Part shown: positions 1 to 9,368 of the stretch, in pieces
Numbering within the stretch: the stretch's first letter is position 1
How the letters are laid out: every line of letters starts with the position of its first letter
Assembly (NCBI RefSeq): GCF_005502435.1
Contig: NZ_SCOU01000002.1
Coordinates: forward strand, 310,001-374,000
Origin: Methylobacillus flagellatus
Lineage (GTDB): Bacteria; Pseudomonadota; Gammaproteobacteria; Burkholderiales; Methylophilaceae
Length of the DNA: 64,000 nucleotides
Reading direction: 5' to 3'
Made by a program: the position numbers and the translations under genes
The notes under the pieces: model-generated
The model's database searches: none
Told to the model about the DNA's origin: nothing
Seen by the model: the letters and a program-made list of their open reading frames with translations, nothing else

Positions 1-585
1 CCGTGCGTCGCCTTGCTCATGGGCACGCTCGCCTATGACGTGCGGCTCCCGGATGATCGGGTGATGCCGAAGGGCAGCGTTGTCGTGTATGACGAACACG
101 CGGAGTTTGACCCGCGCAATATCGCCCGCGGCACAGGCCGTTCGCCGTCGCAGATTGCGCCCGCGCTTCATGCTATGTGCGCCCGCTCCGGTGTCCGCGC
201 GCGGGGCGTTATCGACGCCGCCGCCGAAGCCAAGACCGCCGGGCGTCACGAAGACAGCATCAGCGACTTGTTCCGCGCCGCCGGGGTTCGCGTCTCGCCC
301 GCTCGCAAGGGGCCGCGTGTGCCGCGCTTCGAGGCGTTGAAGCAGATGATGATTGCGCGGGAGTTCTACGTGGCGAGCCGCTGCTTGGGCTGGCTTCGCA
401 CCGTGCCCAGCTTGCCGCGCGATCCCCGCAACCCGGAGGACGTGGACACGAAAGCCGTGGACCACTGGCTGGACGCTACCAGCTATGGGCTTGTCGGTTC
501 CGCTTCGGGCTTTGTGGTCATGGGCAGCTTCGACGGTCCACCGCCGCAACTACCCGACACCGGAAACCGCATCATTTACGTTTGA
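1..585 (+). CDS. Phage terminase large subunit, C-terminal nuclease part (5' end outside window)
   Basis: The frame is open to the left window edge, so only the last ~195 residues are seen; internal TTG (13) and ATG (19) codons are not likely starts. The terminase large subunit cuts concatemeric phage DNA and pumps it into proheads. The visible part fits the C-terminal RNase H-like nuclease domain: an acidic strand GVIDAAAEA, a segment on a receptor-like 'GVRVSPARKGPR' pattern, then PEDVDTKAVDHWLDATSYG at the C-terminus, the usual 'EDVDT..DH..DA.RYG' ending of this family. The ATPase domain lies off-window. It marks 1-4570 as part of a prophage, prophage remnant or phage satellite. GC content looks higher than in the host genes. 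The family assignment is from pattern recognition, not a search. Confidence 0.8.
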   Translation, partial: PCVALLMGTLAYDVRLPDDRVMPKGSVVVYDEHAEFDPRNIARGTGRSPSQIAPALHAMCARSGVRARGVIDAAAEAKTAGRHEDSISDLFRAAGVRVSPARKGPRVPRFEALKQMMIAREFYVASRCLGWLRTVPSLPRDPRNPEDVDTKAVDHWLDATSYGLVGSASGFVVMGSFDGPPPQLPDTGNRIIYV

Positions 586-597
586 GGAGCAACAGCT

Positions 598-888
598 ATG
601 CGAATCCTTGCGATCTTCGCCATCGTCCTGCCACTTCTCGCCACCGTAGCGCACGCGGAGGACCGGCCCCTGTATAACGCCCAGGACACGCTCCGCCGTG
701 CGCAGGTCGGCACGTCCTCGCCACGCCTCGCGCCGCCGGTCCGGGTAGCACCCGCGCCGACGCAATCCGGGAAGCCGCAGCCGTCGCGCTATGACCGCAT
801 GGATTGCCGCCGCGATCCGTCGCGCCCGCTGGATCGGGCCATTACTTGCCGCCCCATCGAAGCCGAAAAAGTAAACTCAAGTCATTGA
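598..888 (+). CDS. Small secreted protein of unknown function in the phage-like region
   Basis: This 96-residue protein has a good Shine-Dalgarno (GAGGAG) before its ATG and begins 12 bp after the terminase stop. Residues 1-20 form a signal peptide (hydrophobic AIFAIVLPLLATVAHA, cleavage likely after AHA). The mature part is proline- and arginine-rich with two cysteines about 16 residues apart near the C-terminus (DC..TC), which could form a disulfide in the periplasm. No family is recognised. Its position after the terminase suggests a phage accessory gene, for example lysis-related or a moron, but nothing in the sequence proves either. Confidence 0.6.
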   Translation: MRILAIFAIVLPLLATVAHAEDRPLYNAQDTLRRAQVGTSSPRLAPPVRVAPAPTQSGKPQPSRYDRMDCRRDPSRPLDRAITCRPIEAEKVNSSH

Positions 889-1046
889 TATACAAACTAT
901 TTTTGTAGACTTTCGCTCCAATCGTCCACGAGAATCCCCGAAAGTGCCGGGCATTCAGCGTCCGGCGCTCATAGGTTGGGAGTGGCCCCGCCGGTGACGT
1001 GTCTTGAGCCCTCCCGAGTCGTGATGACTTTTCAGAGGAGCCCGAC

Positions 1047-1808
1047 ATGGCAACCATCGACTTCAACACCGTTCCCTCCGGCGTGACGCTGAATGAGGAA
1101 CGCGCGCAATATCTCAGCGACCGCGCCACCGAAACCGCGACCGCATTTACCCGCAAGCTCGAAAAGCTGCAAGCCGCCGTGGCCGAAGCCCGGGACCGCT
1201 ATTCCAGCGAAGCTGACGAGCTGATCCGCACCGCCTCCAGCGAGGACCGCGCCACCGCCCGCGCACTCGCCAAGAAGTCCGCCGCCAACAAGGCCGCGAA
1301 CCTTCACCGCCAACTGATTGCCTCCTCCGAAGCCGACCGCGCCGCGATGCTCAAGGGCTTGAAAGCCTACGCGGACGAAGCCGCCGCAATCCAAGCCGTT
1401 TACACCTCGCCTGCTTCGATGTTGGGCCGTGTCGCTCTGGGCGATCCGAAGCGCACGCAGTATCAGCTTCAACTCGAAGGCGCGGGTCCGGTGGAACTCG
1501 AAAACGCCGCCCGCTCCGCGATCATGACCGGCGATCTTGTATTGGGCGCGGCCATCGTGACCGTGATCGACCGCCGCCCGCGTGAACGCCGCCCCTTCAC
1601 GGTCCAAGCCTTCGCGGAGCGCGTCGTGGGCGAGGTCTGGAAGCGCCTGAATGGGAAGCTCGAAGGCGTCCAGCTCGCCCACAAGTCCGCCGTGGCCGCT
1701 GACCGCGAGTTTGTACGCGGAAAGGCCGACCCGATTACCAACCTGTCGCTTGCGATTGCTGGTCAAGCGATTGCCCAAGCGGCGGGCGACGATGACGGCG
1801 AGGTATGA
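1047..1808 (+). CDS. Alanine-rich coiled-coil phage-type protein, function unknown
   Basis: The 253-residue product is soluble, rich in Ala, Glu, Arg and Lys. The first ~130 residues are predicted helical with heptad-like spacing (repeated blocks such as RKLEKLQAAVAEARDRY and ATARALAKKSAANKAANLH). A more globular segment follows at ~140-220. An AGAGGAG Shine-Dalgarno sits at 1034-1040. The stop overlaps the next ATG by 4 bp, so the two are translationally coupled. The composition and small-gene context suggest a phage structural or scaffold-like protein, but no named family is recognised. Confidence 0.65.
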   Translation: MATIDFNTVPSGVTLNEERAQYLSDRATETATAFTRKLEKLQAAVAEARDRYSSEADELIRTASSEDRATARALAKKSAANKAANLHRQLIASSEADRAAMLKGLKAYADEAAAIQAVYTSPASMLGRVALGDPKRTQYQLQLEGAGPVELENAARSAIMTGDLVLGAAIVTVIDRRPRERRPFTVQAFAERVVGEVWKRLNGKLEGVQLAHKSAVAADREFVRGKADPITNLSLAIAGQAIAQAAGDDDGEV

Positions 1809-2062
1809 ACATGACTCTCGCTGACATGACCCGCGACGAACTGCGGGAACTGATCGCGGAGACGGTCCGGGAAACGCTCCTCCAAATGGGAGCGGACCCG
1901 GCAGACCCTTTGGAAATGCAGCGGGACTTCCAGCACCTCCGCCAATGGCGGAGGTCCGGCGAGGAGCTGCGCAGCAAGGGAACGCTCGCGCTTCTGGGCA
2001 TCTTCCTGTCGGGCGTTGCGGGGCTGATCGCGGTCGGCTTCCGGGACTGGCTCGACAAGTGA
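1805..2062 (+). CDS. Small phage-type membrane protein
   Basis: This is an 85-residue protein: an amphipathic acidic N-terminal helix, a charged central stretch (QRDFQHLRQWRRSGEEL), and one C-terminal membrane helix (ALLGIFLSGVAGLIAVGF, ~63-80) with a short charged tail. This layout resembles small single-span proteins common in alpha- and betaproteobacterial prophages; a role in lysis or assembly is possible but unproven. It starts within the stop of the preceding coiled-coil gene (ATGA overlap), so both are probably made together. Confidence 0.6.
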   Translation: MNMTLADMTRDELRELIAETVRETLLQMGADPADPLEMQRDFQHLRQWRRSGEELRSKGTLALLGIFLSGVAGLIAVGFRDWLDK

Positions 2063-2071
2063 GGCTTCGCC

Positions 2072-2269
2072 TTGAAGAACAAGCCCACCAAGATACTCCC
2101 CGCGCCGCGTAGCGGGGAGAATGCCAAATTTTTCGGGGAGCACAACAGGAGCGTGGCGGTCAGGACCTGCTTGATGTGCGGGATTCGCTTCGTGTCCGCC
2201 GGACCGCAGAACCGCCGCTGCACCCCTTGTTCCGAGAAGGTCGCCTTCTTGGGCTTGACGCCGGACTGA
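2072..2269 (+). CDS. Small zinc-ribbon protein
   Basis: A 65-residue product starting at TTG, ten bases after the preceding stop. It carries two CxxC knuckles, CLMC (~35-38) and CTPC (~51-54), spaced as in a treble-clef or ribbon zinc finger, on a basic background. It therefore probably binds zinc and perhaps DNA or RNA. Such mini zinc fingers are frequent in prophages. The TTG start is uncertain; no stronger start exists before the first knuckle. No specific function can be given. Confidence 0.5.
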   Translation: MKNKPTKILPAPRSGENAKFFGEHNRSVAVRTCLMCGIRFVSAGPQNRRCTPCSEKVAFLGLTPD

Positions 2270-2273
2270 CCGA

Positions 2274-2432
2274 ATCAGCCCCCGGGCCGGAAGGTCGCAG
2301 CGTCACGCAAACGTCGCCGCGTCCCTCACGTGGCAAGTGGCCGGAAGGCCCCGGGGCTGATGACCTTGTTCAACTCCTCCCGCGCCCGGTGAGGGATGGG
2401 CGTCCTACTCCGGCAAGAGGCCGGGCGCGGGA
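2274..2432. repeat. Two inverted repeats plus a direct repeat in the non-coding segment before the three-gene operon
   Basis: The 258-bp segment 2270-2527 has no convincing gene. It holds an inverted repeat with 15-nt arms at 2274-2288 and 2347-2361 (14 of 15 pairs, ATCAGCCCC core). The direct repeat GGCCGGAAGG lies at 2285-2294 and 2339-2348. A second, perfect inverted repeat of 12 nt lies at 2378-2389 and 2421-2432 (TCCCGCGCCCGG). The second stem encloses ~31 nt. It could be a structured leader, a processing or packaging signal, a protein-binding site or the terminator of the phage-type genes; no T-run follows either stem. Confidence 0.7.
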
Positions 2433-2464
2433 AGGGGTTGATCTCATCCTCCTGAAATAGCTTC

Positions 2465-2493
2465 TTGTAGATTGACTGATATTGATGCAAAAT
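2465..2493 (+). promoter_or_regulatory. Possible promoter of the three-gene operon
   Basis: TTGTAG at 2465-2470 and CAAAAT at 2488-2493 are separated by 17 bp, and a G-rich Shine-Dalgarno precedes the ATG at 2528. The match to consensus is moderate. This AT-rich patch stands out after the very GC-rich repeat block. Confidence 0.35.
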
Positions 2494-2527
2494 TGCGTGG
2501 ATCGTAAACTCACGTTGGGGGGCGTCA

Positions 2528-3274
2528 ATGACTACCGAATTCAACTTGCCGGGCTCCTCATTCGAGGAAGTCCAGAAGATTCTGAAGGGATATAGCAGCG
2601 CCCCCGATCAAAGTTCCCTCGACAATTTGGCCAAACTCGTTGGGCTTCACAAAACCATCATCAGTCGGAACAACAAATTCCTGACCGATATTGGCCTCAT
2701 CACGGGTGGGATGAAAAAGAGTGCCACAGAGCTAGGCAAGAAACTCGGACGCGCTCTTGACCACAAGCAGGAAGCTGATACTCGGGGTTACTGGAGAGAA
2801 GCGGTCCAGACCAATGAGAAGGTGTCGGGACTGGTCACGACCGTCCGCATCAAGGGTGGCATGACAGAGAAGGACTTCTCAAATCACGTTCTGTATGTGT
2901 CTGGTCAAAAGAACACTTCTGGCAATAAAACTGGGGCACGTTGCGTTGTTGACGTTCTGCTTGCCGCGAACCTCCTTCAAGAGGAGAACGGCAAGTTGGT
3001 GGTGTCCTCTACCCCGGCCCAGGAAACGCCAGCCGACCTAAAGCCAGAAGTCCCAGAGCCCACGCAACCGGCAGCGGTACTAGAAAACGGCAACGGCAAC
3101 GGGAATGGGATCGGAGCCCAGCTTTCGACTCTGCCGAGGATTCCGCAGGTTTCCAACCTGACACCGCAAATCGCAATCAACATCCAGCTACACCTCCCAG
3201 AAACCGAGAATGCAGAGGTGTATGAAAAGCTGTTCAAGGCTCTCCGTGAACACCTCTTAAGCCCCAAGGAATGA
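2528..3274 (+). CDS. Winged-helix (DUF5343-like) protein, first gene of a putative three-gene defence or toxin module
   Basis: 248 residues. Residues ~8-75 look like a winged helix (LDNLAKLVGLHKTIISRNNKF as the helix-turn-helix) and ~85-160 like a second one ending ANLLQEENGKLVVSS. A flexible linker with an NGNGNGNG run (~190) follows. The C-terminus (IAINIQLHLPETENAEVYEK) has the IQ.H.P...VY..LF pattern that I associate with DUF5343-type proteins. A nucleic-acid-binding, sensor or repressor role is inferred. It ends 3 bp before the HEPN-like gene, so the genes form one transcription unit. Base composition is lower in GC than the phage-type genes to the left, which suggests a separately acquired cargo. 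Confidence 0.6.
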   Translation: MTTEFNLPGSSFEEVQKILKGYSSAPDQSSLDNLAKLVGLHKTIISRNNKFLTDIGLITGGMKKSATELGKKLGRALDHKQEADTRGYWREAVQTNEKVSGLVTTVRIKGGMTEKDFSNHVLYVSGQKNTSGNKTGARCVVDVLLAANLLQEENGKLVVSSTPAQETPADLKPEVPEPTQPAAVLENGNGNGNGIGAQLSTLPRIPQVSNLTPQIAINIQLHLPETENAEVYEKLFKALREHLLSPKE

Positions 3275-3277
3275 CCG

Positions 3278-3805
3278 ATGGGGCTGGAAGATTGGACTGC
3301 CCGGGCGAGTAAAGCCCGTCACGCGGCGCATCGAGCATTGGCGAAGCACGAAAGTGCCGCGTCTCGTGTCGTGCTACTTGAGGACCTGACCAAGAGCCTA
3401 TCGGGCACTCCCGTTGACGTACAAGACTACTTCAGCGAGGCGATTTCTTGCCTTGAGAGCGAGCTATACAGATCCAGTATCGTTCTCGCCTGGGCGGGGC
3501 ACTTCCACGTGTTCTCGGAAGTTTGCTATCAAAAGCACGAAACGGATATTCGAGCAGCGCGCCCGAAGTGGGCATTCAAGGACCTTACAGAGCTGAAAGA
3601 GGCCGTCGCTGAGTCCCACTTTCTCATCGTCGCCAAGGATGTGAAGTTCACGACCAAGGCTCAGCTTCGGATACTTGATGGGCAGCTATCGACGCGCAAT
3701 CAGTGCGCGCACCCGACGCTGTACCGCCCAAGTATGAATGCGGCTATCGGGTACGTTGACGACATGATCCGACAGACGTTGTCTTATCTGCCCTCGTCAC
3801 CATGA
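3278..3805 (+). CDS. HEPN-like protein with an RxxxxH motif (putative RNase or toxin)
   Basis: 175 residues, all-helical by appearance. Near the C-terminus it carries RNQCAHP (R~147-H~152), the R-x4-H signature of HEPN-fold ribonucleases, followed by a helix (MNAAIGYVDDMIRQTLSYL) as usual in the family. An upstream helix (FSEAISCLESELYRSSIVL) is typical of HEPN helix 1-2. HEPN proteins with this motif cut RNA in toxin-antitoxin and abortive-infection systems. Here that is inferred from motif and context. Its ATG lies 3 bp after the winged-helix stop, and its own stop overlaps the next gene by 4 bp (ATGA). Confidence 0.65.
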   Translation: MGLEDWTARASKARHAAHRALAKHESAASRVVLLEDLTKSLSGTPVDVQDYFSEAISCLESELYRSSIVLAWAGHFHVFSEVCYQKHETDIRAARPKWAFKDLTELKEAVAESHFLIVAKDVKFTTKAQLRILDGQLSTRNQCAHPTLYRPSMNAAIGYVDDMIRQTLSYLPSSP

Positions 3806-4536
3806 GTGGATTCTCGCTTTCCCTACTCCAAGCCGTCAGCGATTGGCAGCGCGGCGGTGACGCCAAGCAGAACAAGAAGCGCGGCCAGAAGCTGAAAGAA
3901 GTGTGCACATCCCTTCCCGAGAAGTACCGCACTTGTCTGCTCGTTTGTTACAGACAAATCGCACTGCCCAAGGGTGGAGTCTGGGACCTCATAGGCGAGG
4001 ATCGCTTGCCCGAAAAAATCTCATCATGGACGCTGGACATTGAGGTTGCCAAAGCCTTCAAGGGAGGAGTGCCGCCAGCAAGGCAAGGTTTTCAAGGAAC
4101 AATTCTCTACCTGTACCCGCCGCCGGGCAGCGTCCTAGTCAATCTGTCGAAGTTGTACCGTGATCCCGCTTTCCTCGAAGCGATGGAGAGGAACAAGGGC
4201 AACATCACAGGCTATTATGAGGGCGCTGGGAGGTACGAGAACAGCCAAAGCGAGGTGGTGTTAGAGATAGATGCGGTAACGCCGGAGGACATTTACTCAT
4301 TGGGCGGTCACTCCAGCCCATTGGAAGAACTTGTCGCTCAAGCCGCTGACCTCGTGTATCGACGCCCAACAACGGAAGCAGAGCGGCAGCAGTTGTTCTT
4401 GGACGCGACCCACGCCGGAGTGAGCGCGGGTCCTAGCTGGTTGAATATGGACGCTACGCGGCGTGTCCTCGCCCGAACGGAGCCGCAGGCGGAGCGGTTG
4501 CGTGAGATCAAGCGGCTACAGGATGCCGCCAAGTAG
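3802..4536 (+). CDS. Putative ADP-ribosyltransferase-fold protein (R-S-E pattern)
   Basis: 244 residues, no signal peptide. The order of motifs matches R-S-E ADP-ribosyltransferases: an arginine on a strand (LLVCYRQIAL, R51), then the STS-like strand followed by an amphipathic helix (SSWTLDIEVAKAF, S74-F86), a strand with a PPPG turn (~100-110), and SEVVLEIDAV with E151 as the candidate catalytic glutamate. The conserved second Q/E of strong ARTs two residues before E151 is not obvious (Q149-S150-E151 fits QxE). C-terminal ~90 residues are helical and charged. If active it would use NAD to modify a protein or nucleic acid. Translation is coupled to the HEPN-like gene. The assignment rests on motif order only. 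Confidence 0.5.
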   Translation: MSGFSLSLLQAVSDWQRGGDAKQNKKRGQKLKEVCTSLPEKYRTCLLVCYRQIALPKGGVWDLIGEDRLPEKISSWTLDIEVAKAFKGGVPPARQGFQGTILYLYPPPGSVLVNLSKLYRDPAFLEAMERNKGNITGYYEGAGRYENSQSEVVLEIDAVTPEDIYSLGGHSSPLEELVAQAADLVYRRPTTEAERQQLFLDATHAGVSAGPSWLNMDATRRVLARTEPQAERLREIKRLQDAAK

Positions 4537-4540
4537 CAAA

Positions 4541-4565
4541 AAGCCGCCTCATGGGCGGCTTTCTT
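4541..4565 (+). terminator. Rho-independent terminator of the three-gene operon
   Basis: AAGCCGCC / GGGCGGCTT arms around a 4-nt loop, directly after the ART-like stop, followed by a T-rich tract (TTTCTTC). It closes the foreign operon 110 bp before the tRNA. Confidence 0.8.
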
Positions 4566-4676
4566 CATCGTCTCGCAGAGCCTTACCCCATCGCATTCCA
4601 GCACTTAGGGAAAGGCGGGTTTTTAGGCGGGTGTTCCATCAAAACCCTGCGGGAAGGCCAGTAAAACTGGCAAAAT

Positions 4677-4700
4677 TGGCGGAGAGCGAGGGATTCGAAC
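4677..4700. other. Inferred attachment site (tRNA-Ser 3' end)
   Basis: Phage-type genes stop just left of the tRNA 3' end, whose T arm and acceptor are intact. This matches elements that insert at tRNA 3' ends and rebuild them. The second copy of the att core and the integrase would lie left of the window, so the site is inferred rather than shown. Confidence 0.35.
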
Positions 4701-4770
4701 CCTCGATACAGATTTAAGCCCGTATGCTTCCTTAGCAGGGAAGTGCCTTCGACCACTCGGCCAGCTCTCC
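4677..4770 (-). tRNA. tRNA-Ser (anticodon GCT)
   Basis: On the minus strand the acceptor GGAGAGC starts at 4770 and pairs with GCTCTCC ending at 4681. The T arm GGTTCGAATCC and a long variable arm, as in type II tRNAs, are present. The anticodon loop reads CT-GCT-AA, giving serine for AGC/AGU. The discriminator G and an encoded CCA (4677-4679) complete it. It lies at the end of the lysC-side housekeeping run. Its 3' end faces the phage-like region, the normal geometry for a tyrosine-integrase attachment site. Confidence 0.95.
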
Positions 4771-4874
4771 GTTTACTACGCTGATTGCTATTTGTTGCTT
4801 GCACAACGCTGAACAGCAGAAGCATGTTCAGGGGGCGTACGATACGCGAATACGCCCGAAAAATCAAACGATAA

Positions 4875-6098
4875 TCAGGCCTTATCCAGCCCGAATGCCT
4901 TGTGCAGCACGCGTACTGCCAGTTCCATGTATTTCTCGTCGATGACCACGGCGATCTTGATCTCGCTGGTGGAGATCATCTGGATATTGATGCCTTCTTC
5001 CGCCAGGGTCTTGAACATCAGGCTGGCCACACCAACGTGCGAGCGCATGCCTACGCCAACGATGGACACCTTGGCGATCTTCTCGTCACCGGCGATCTCG
5101 CGCGCGCCTATGTCCTTCTGTTTGTCACGCAGCAAGCCCAGTGCCTTGTTGAGCTCGTTCTTGTGCACGGTGAAGGTGAAATCGGTGGTGCCATCCGCGC
5201 CGGTGTTCTGGATGATGATGTCCACATCGATGTTGGCATCGGCGATCGGCCCCAGGATCTGATAGGCGATGCCCGGACGGTCAGGCACGCCGAGCACGGT
5301 GACTTTGGCTTCGTCGCGGTTGAAGGCGATGCCGGAGATGATGGGTTGTTCCATGTTGTCTTCTTCCTCAAATGTAATCAGCGTGCCGTCGCCTTCTTCC
5401 TCGAAACTGGACAGCACACGCAGCTTGACCTGGTATTTGCCAGCGAACTCGACCGAGCGGATCTGCAGCACCTTGGAGCCCTGGCTGGCGAGTTCCAGCA
5501 TCTCTTCAAAGGTGATGGATTTCAGCCGACGCGCTTCCGGCACCACCCGCGGGTCGGTGGTGTAAACGCCATCCACATCGGTGTAGATCTGGCATTCATC
5601 CGCTTTCAGTGCCGCAGCCAGCGCCACGCCTGTGGTGTCCGAGCCACCGCGGCCCAGCGTGGTGATGTTGCCGTGCTCATCCACGCCCTGGAACCCGGCC
5701 ACCACCACCACATTGCCGGCATCGAGGTCGGCGCGGATGCGCTCGTCGTCGATCTTGAGGATGCGTGCCTTGGTGAACGCGCTATCGGTGACGATGCGCA
5801 CCTGCGCGCCGGTGTAGCTCCTGGCTTTGACGCCCAGGTCCATCAGTGCCATGGCAGTGAGGCCGATGGTGACTTGCTCGCCGGTGGAGACCATCATGTC
5901 CAGTTCGCGTGGGTCCGGGTCCGGCATGATCTCTTTGGCCAGGGCGATCAGGCGGTTGGTTTCGCCGGACATGGCCGAGACCACCACCACCACCTGATGG
6001 CCGAGCGCTTTGTAGCGTGCCACCCGGCTGGCCAGGTTCTTGATGCGTTCTGGGTTGGCGACCGAGGTGCCGCCGTATTTCTGTACGATGAGGGCCAT
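4875..6098 (-). CDS. lysC: Aspartate kinase (alpha and probably beta subunit)
   Basis: Phosphorylates aspartate, the first step to lysine, threonine and methionine. The 407-residue length is that of monofunctional Gram-negative and Bacillus-type enzymes. The N-terminal kinase domain carries KYGGTS (7-12) and GRGGSDTTG (149-157). From ~265 there are two ACT domains (VTVLGVPDRPGIAYQI and VSIVGVGMRSHVGVA) that bind lysine/threonine for feedback control. An in-frame ATG at residue 249 with its own Shine-Dalgarno suggests that the regulatory beta subunit is made separately. It lies downstream of alaS on the same strand, a common betaproteobacterial order. Confidence 0.96.
   Translation of the reverse strand: MALIVQKYGGTSVANPERIKNLASRVARYKALGHQVVVVVSAMSGETNRLIALAKEIMPDPDPRELDMMVSTGEQVTIGLTAMALMDLGVKARSYTGAQVRIVTDSAFTKARILKIDDERIRADLDAGNVVVVAGFQGVDEHGNITTLGRGGSDTTGVALAAALKADECQIYTDVDGVYTTDPRVVPEARRLKSITFEEMLELASQGSKVLQIRSVEFAGKYQVKLRVLSSFEEEGDGTLITFEEEDNMEQPIISGIAFNRDEAKVTVLGVPDRPGIAYQILGPIADANIDVDIIIQNTGADGTTDFTFTVHKNELNKALGLLRDKQKDIGAREIAGDEKIAKVSIVGVGMRSHVGVASLMFKTLAEEGINIQMISTSEIKIAVVIDEKYMELAVRVLHKAFGLDKA
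5352..5370 (-). promoter_or_regulatory. Internal ribosome-binding site and start for the aspartokinase beta subunit
   Basis: Within lysC, codon 249 (ATG, 5354-5352) is preceded on the minus strand by GAGGAAGAAGACAAC, so an AGGA core lies about 10 nt upstream. The product would start MEQPIISGIAF and contain just the two ACT domains, as in the alpha2beta2 aspartokinases of Bacillus and Corynebacterium, where an in-frame start gives the beta chain. Confidence 0.5.
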
Positions 6099-6161
6099 AG
6101 TGTTGGTTACTTACAGTAGATGCTGCTTGATGAGTGATGATGCGTCGGTTGTTATGGAATC

Positions 6162-6189
6162 GCGGTTAATAAATAGCGGTTAATAGATA
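6162..6189. repeat. Two tandem 14-bp units between alaS and lysC
   Basis: GCGGTTAATAAATA (6162-6175) is followed directly by GCGGTTAATAGATA (6176-6189), one mismatch. The repeat ends 4 bp from the alaS stop. It is probably a small slippage duplication. Confidence 0.7.
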
Positions 6190-6193
6190 GCGC

Positions 6194-8830
<2,637 letters not shown>

Positions 8831-8876
8831 ACTTAAACCTTGGCTTGCATCCAATGTCATTGGTGTTGATCCGGGT

Positions 8877-9368
8877 TTATTCCTCGTCCCGGACCGCGTC
8901 TTTGTTCTGTTCCAGCGCCAGCTGTTTGAGAGCCTGTCGGATCACCTCCACCCCAAAACCACGGCTTTGCAGAAAGCGCGCCTGTTTGGCCCATTCTTCG
9001 CGGCTCGCTGGCGCGGCTGCATACTTTTTGCGGCAGATGGCACAGGCATAGTCCAGCTCATCCTGCTTCAAGGAGGCCACAGCCTCGTTGATCAGCGTAT
9101 CGGCCACGCCATGTTCACGCAGTTCCTGCGCCACGCGCTGGCTGCCATAACGTGATTTGCGCGCATGCACCAATTGCTCGGTGTAGCGCGCATCTGACAA
9201 CCAGCCGCGTTGCTGGAAATCTTTCAGCAATGCGGGCAGGTCGTCCTGTTCTGTGACAAAGGCACTGAGCTTCTGTTGCAGCTCACGCGCCGAATGTTCA
9301 CGTCGTGCCAGATAGCCCAGCGCACGTTCGCGCAGGCTACGCGGCGGTTTACTCGTCGACTTCCTCAT
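8877..9368 (-). CDS. recX: RecX, modulator of RecA
   Basis: 163 residues, rich in three-helix repeats ([19 protein letters not shown] at the N-terminus). RecX binds in the RecA filament groove and limits its growth. The ATG at 9368 lies inside the end of recA, a 20-bp overlap, so expression is coupled to recA. The length and the basic, Leu/Arg-rich composition fit the family; no oddities are seen. Confidence 0.93.
   Translation of the reverse strand: MRKSTSKPPRSLRERALGYLARREHSARELQQKLSAFVTEQDDLPALLKDFQQRGWLSDARYTEQLVHARKSRYGSQRVAQELREHGVADTLINEAVASLKQDELDYACAICRKKYAAAPASREEWAKQARFLQSRGFGVEVIRQALKQLALEQNKDAVRDEE

Noticed and set aside
2176-2460. 94-codon open frame across the inverted-repeat block
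   Set aside because: It overlaps the zinc-ribbon gene and the repeats, has a proline/arginine-rich random composition and no ribosome site.
4463-4717. Open frame running into the tRNA-Ser gene
   Set aside because: Its C-terminus is translated tRNA sequence, a well-known artefact of tRNA 3' ends.
4832-4856. Hairpin downstream of lysC (GGGCGTA / TACGCCC) as terminator
   Set aside because: Neither strand shows a T-run after the stem, so termination cannot be supported.
4902-6119. 405-codon antisense open frame opposite lysC
   Set aside because: It mirrors lysC, has a His/Asp/Gly-rich composition and no recognisable domain; lysC itself is certain.
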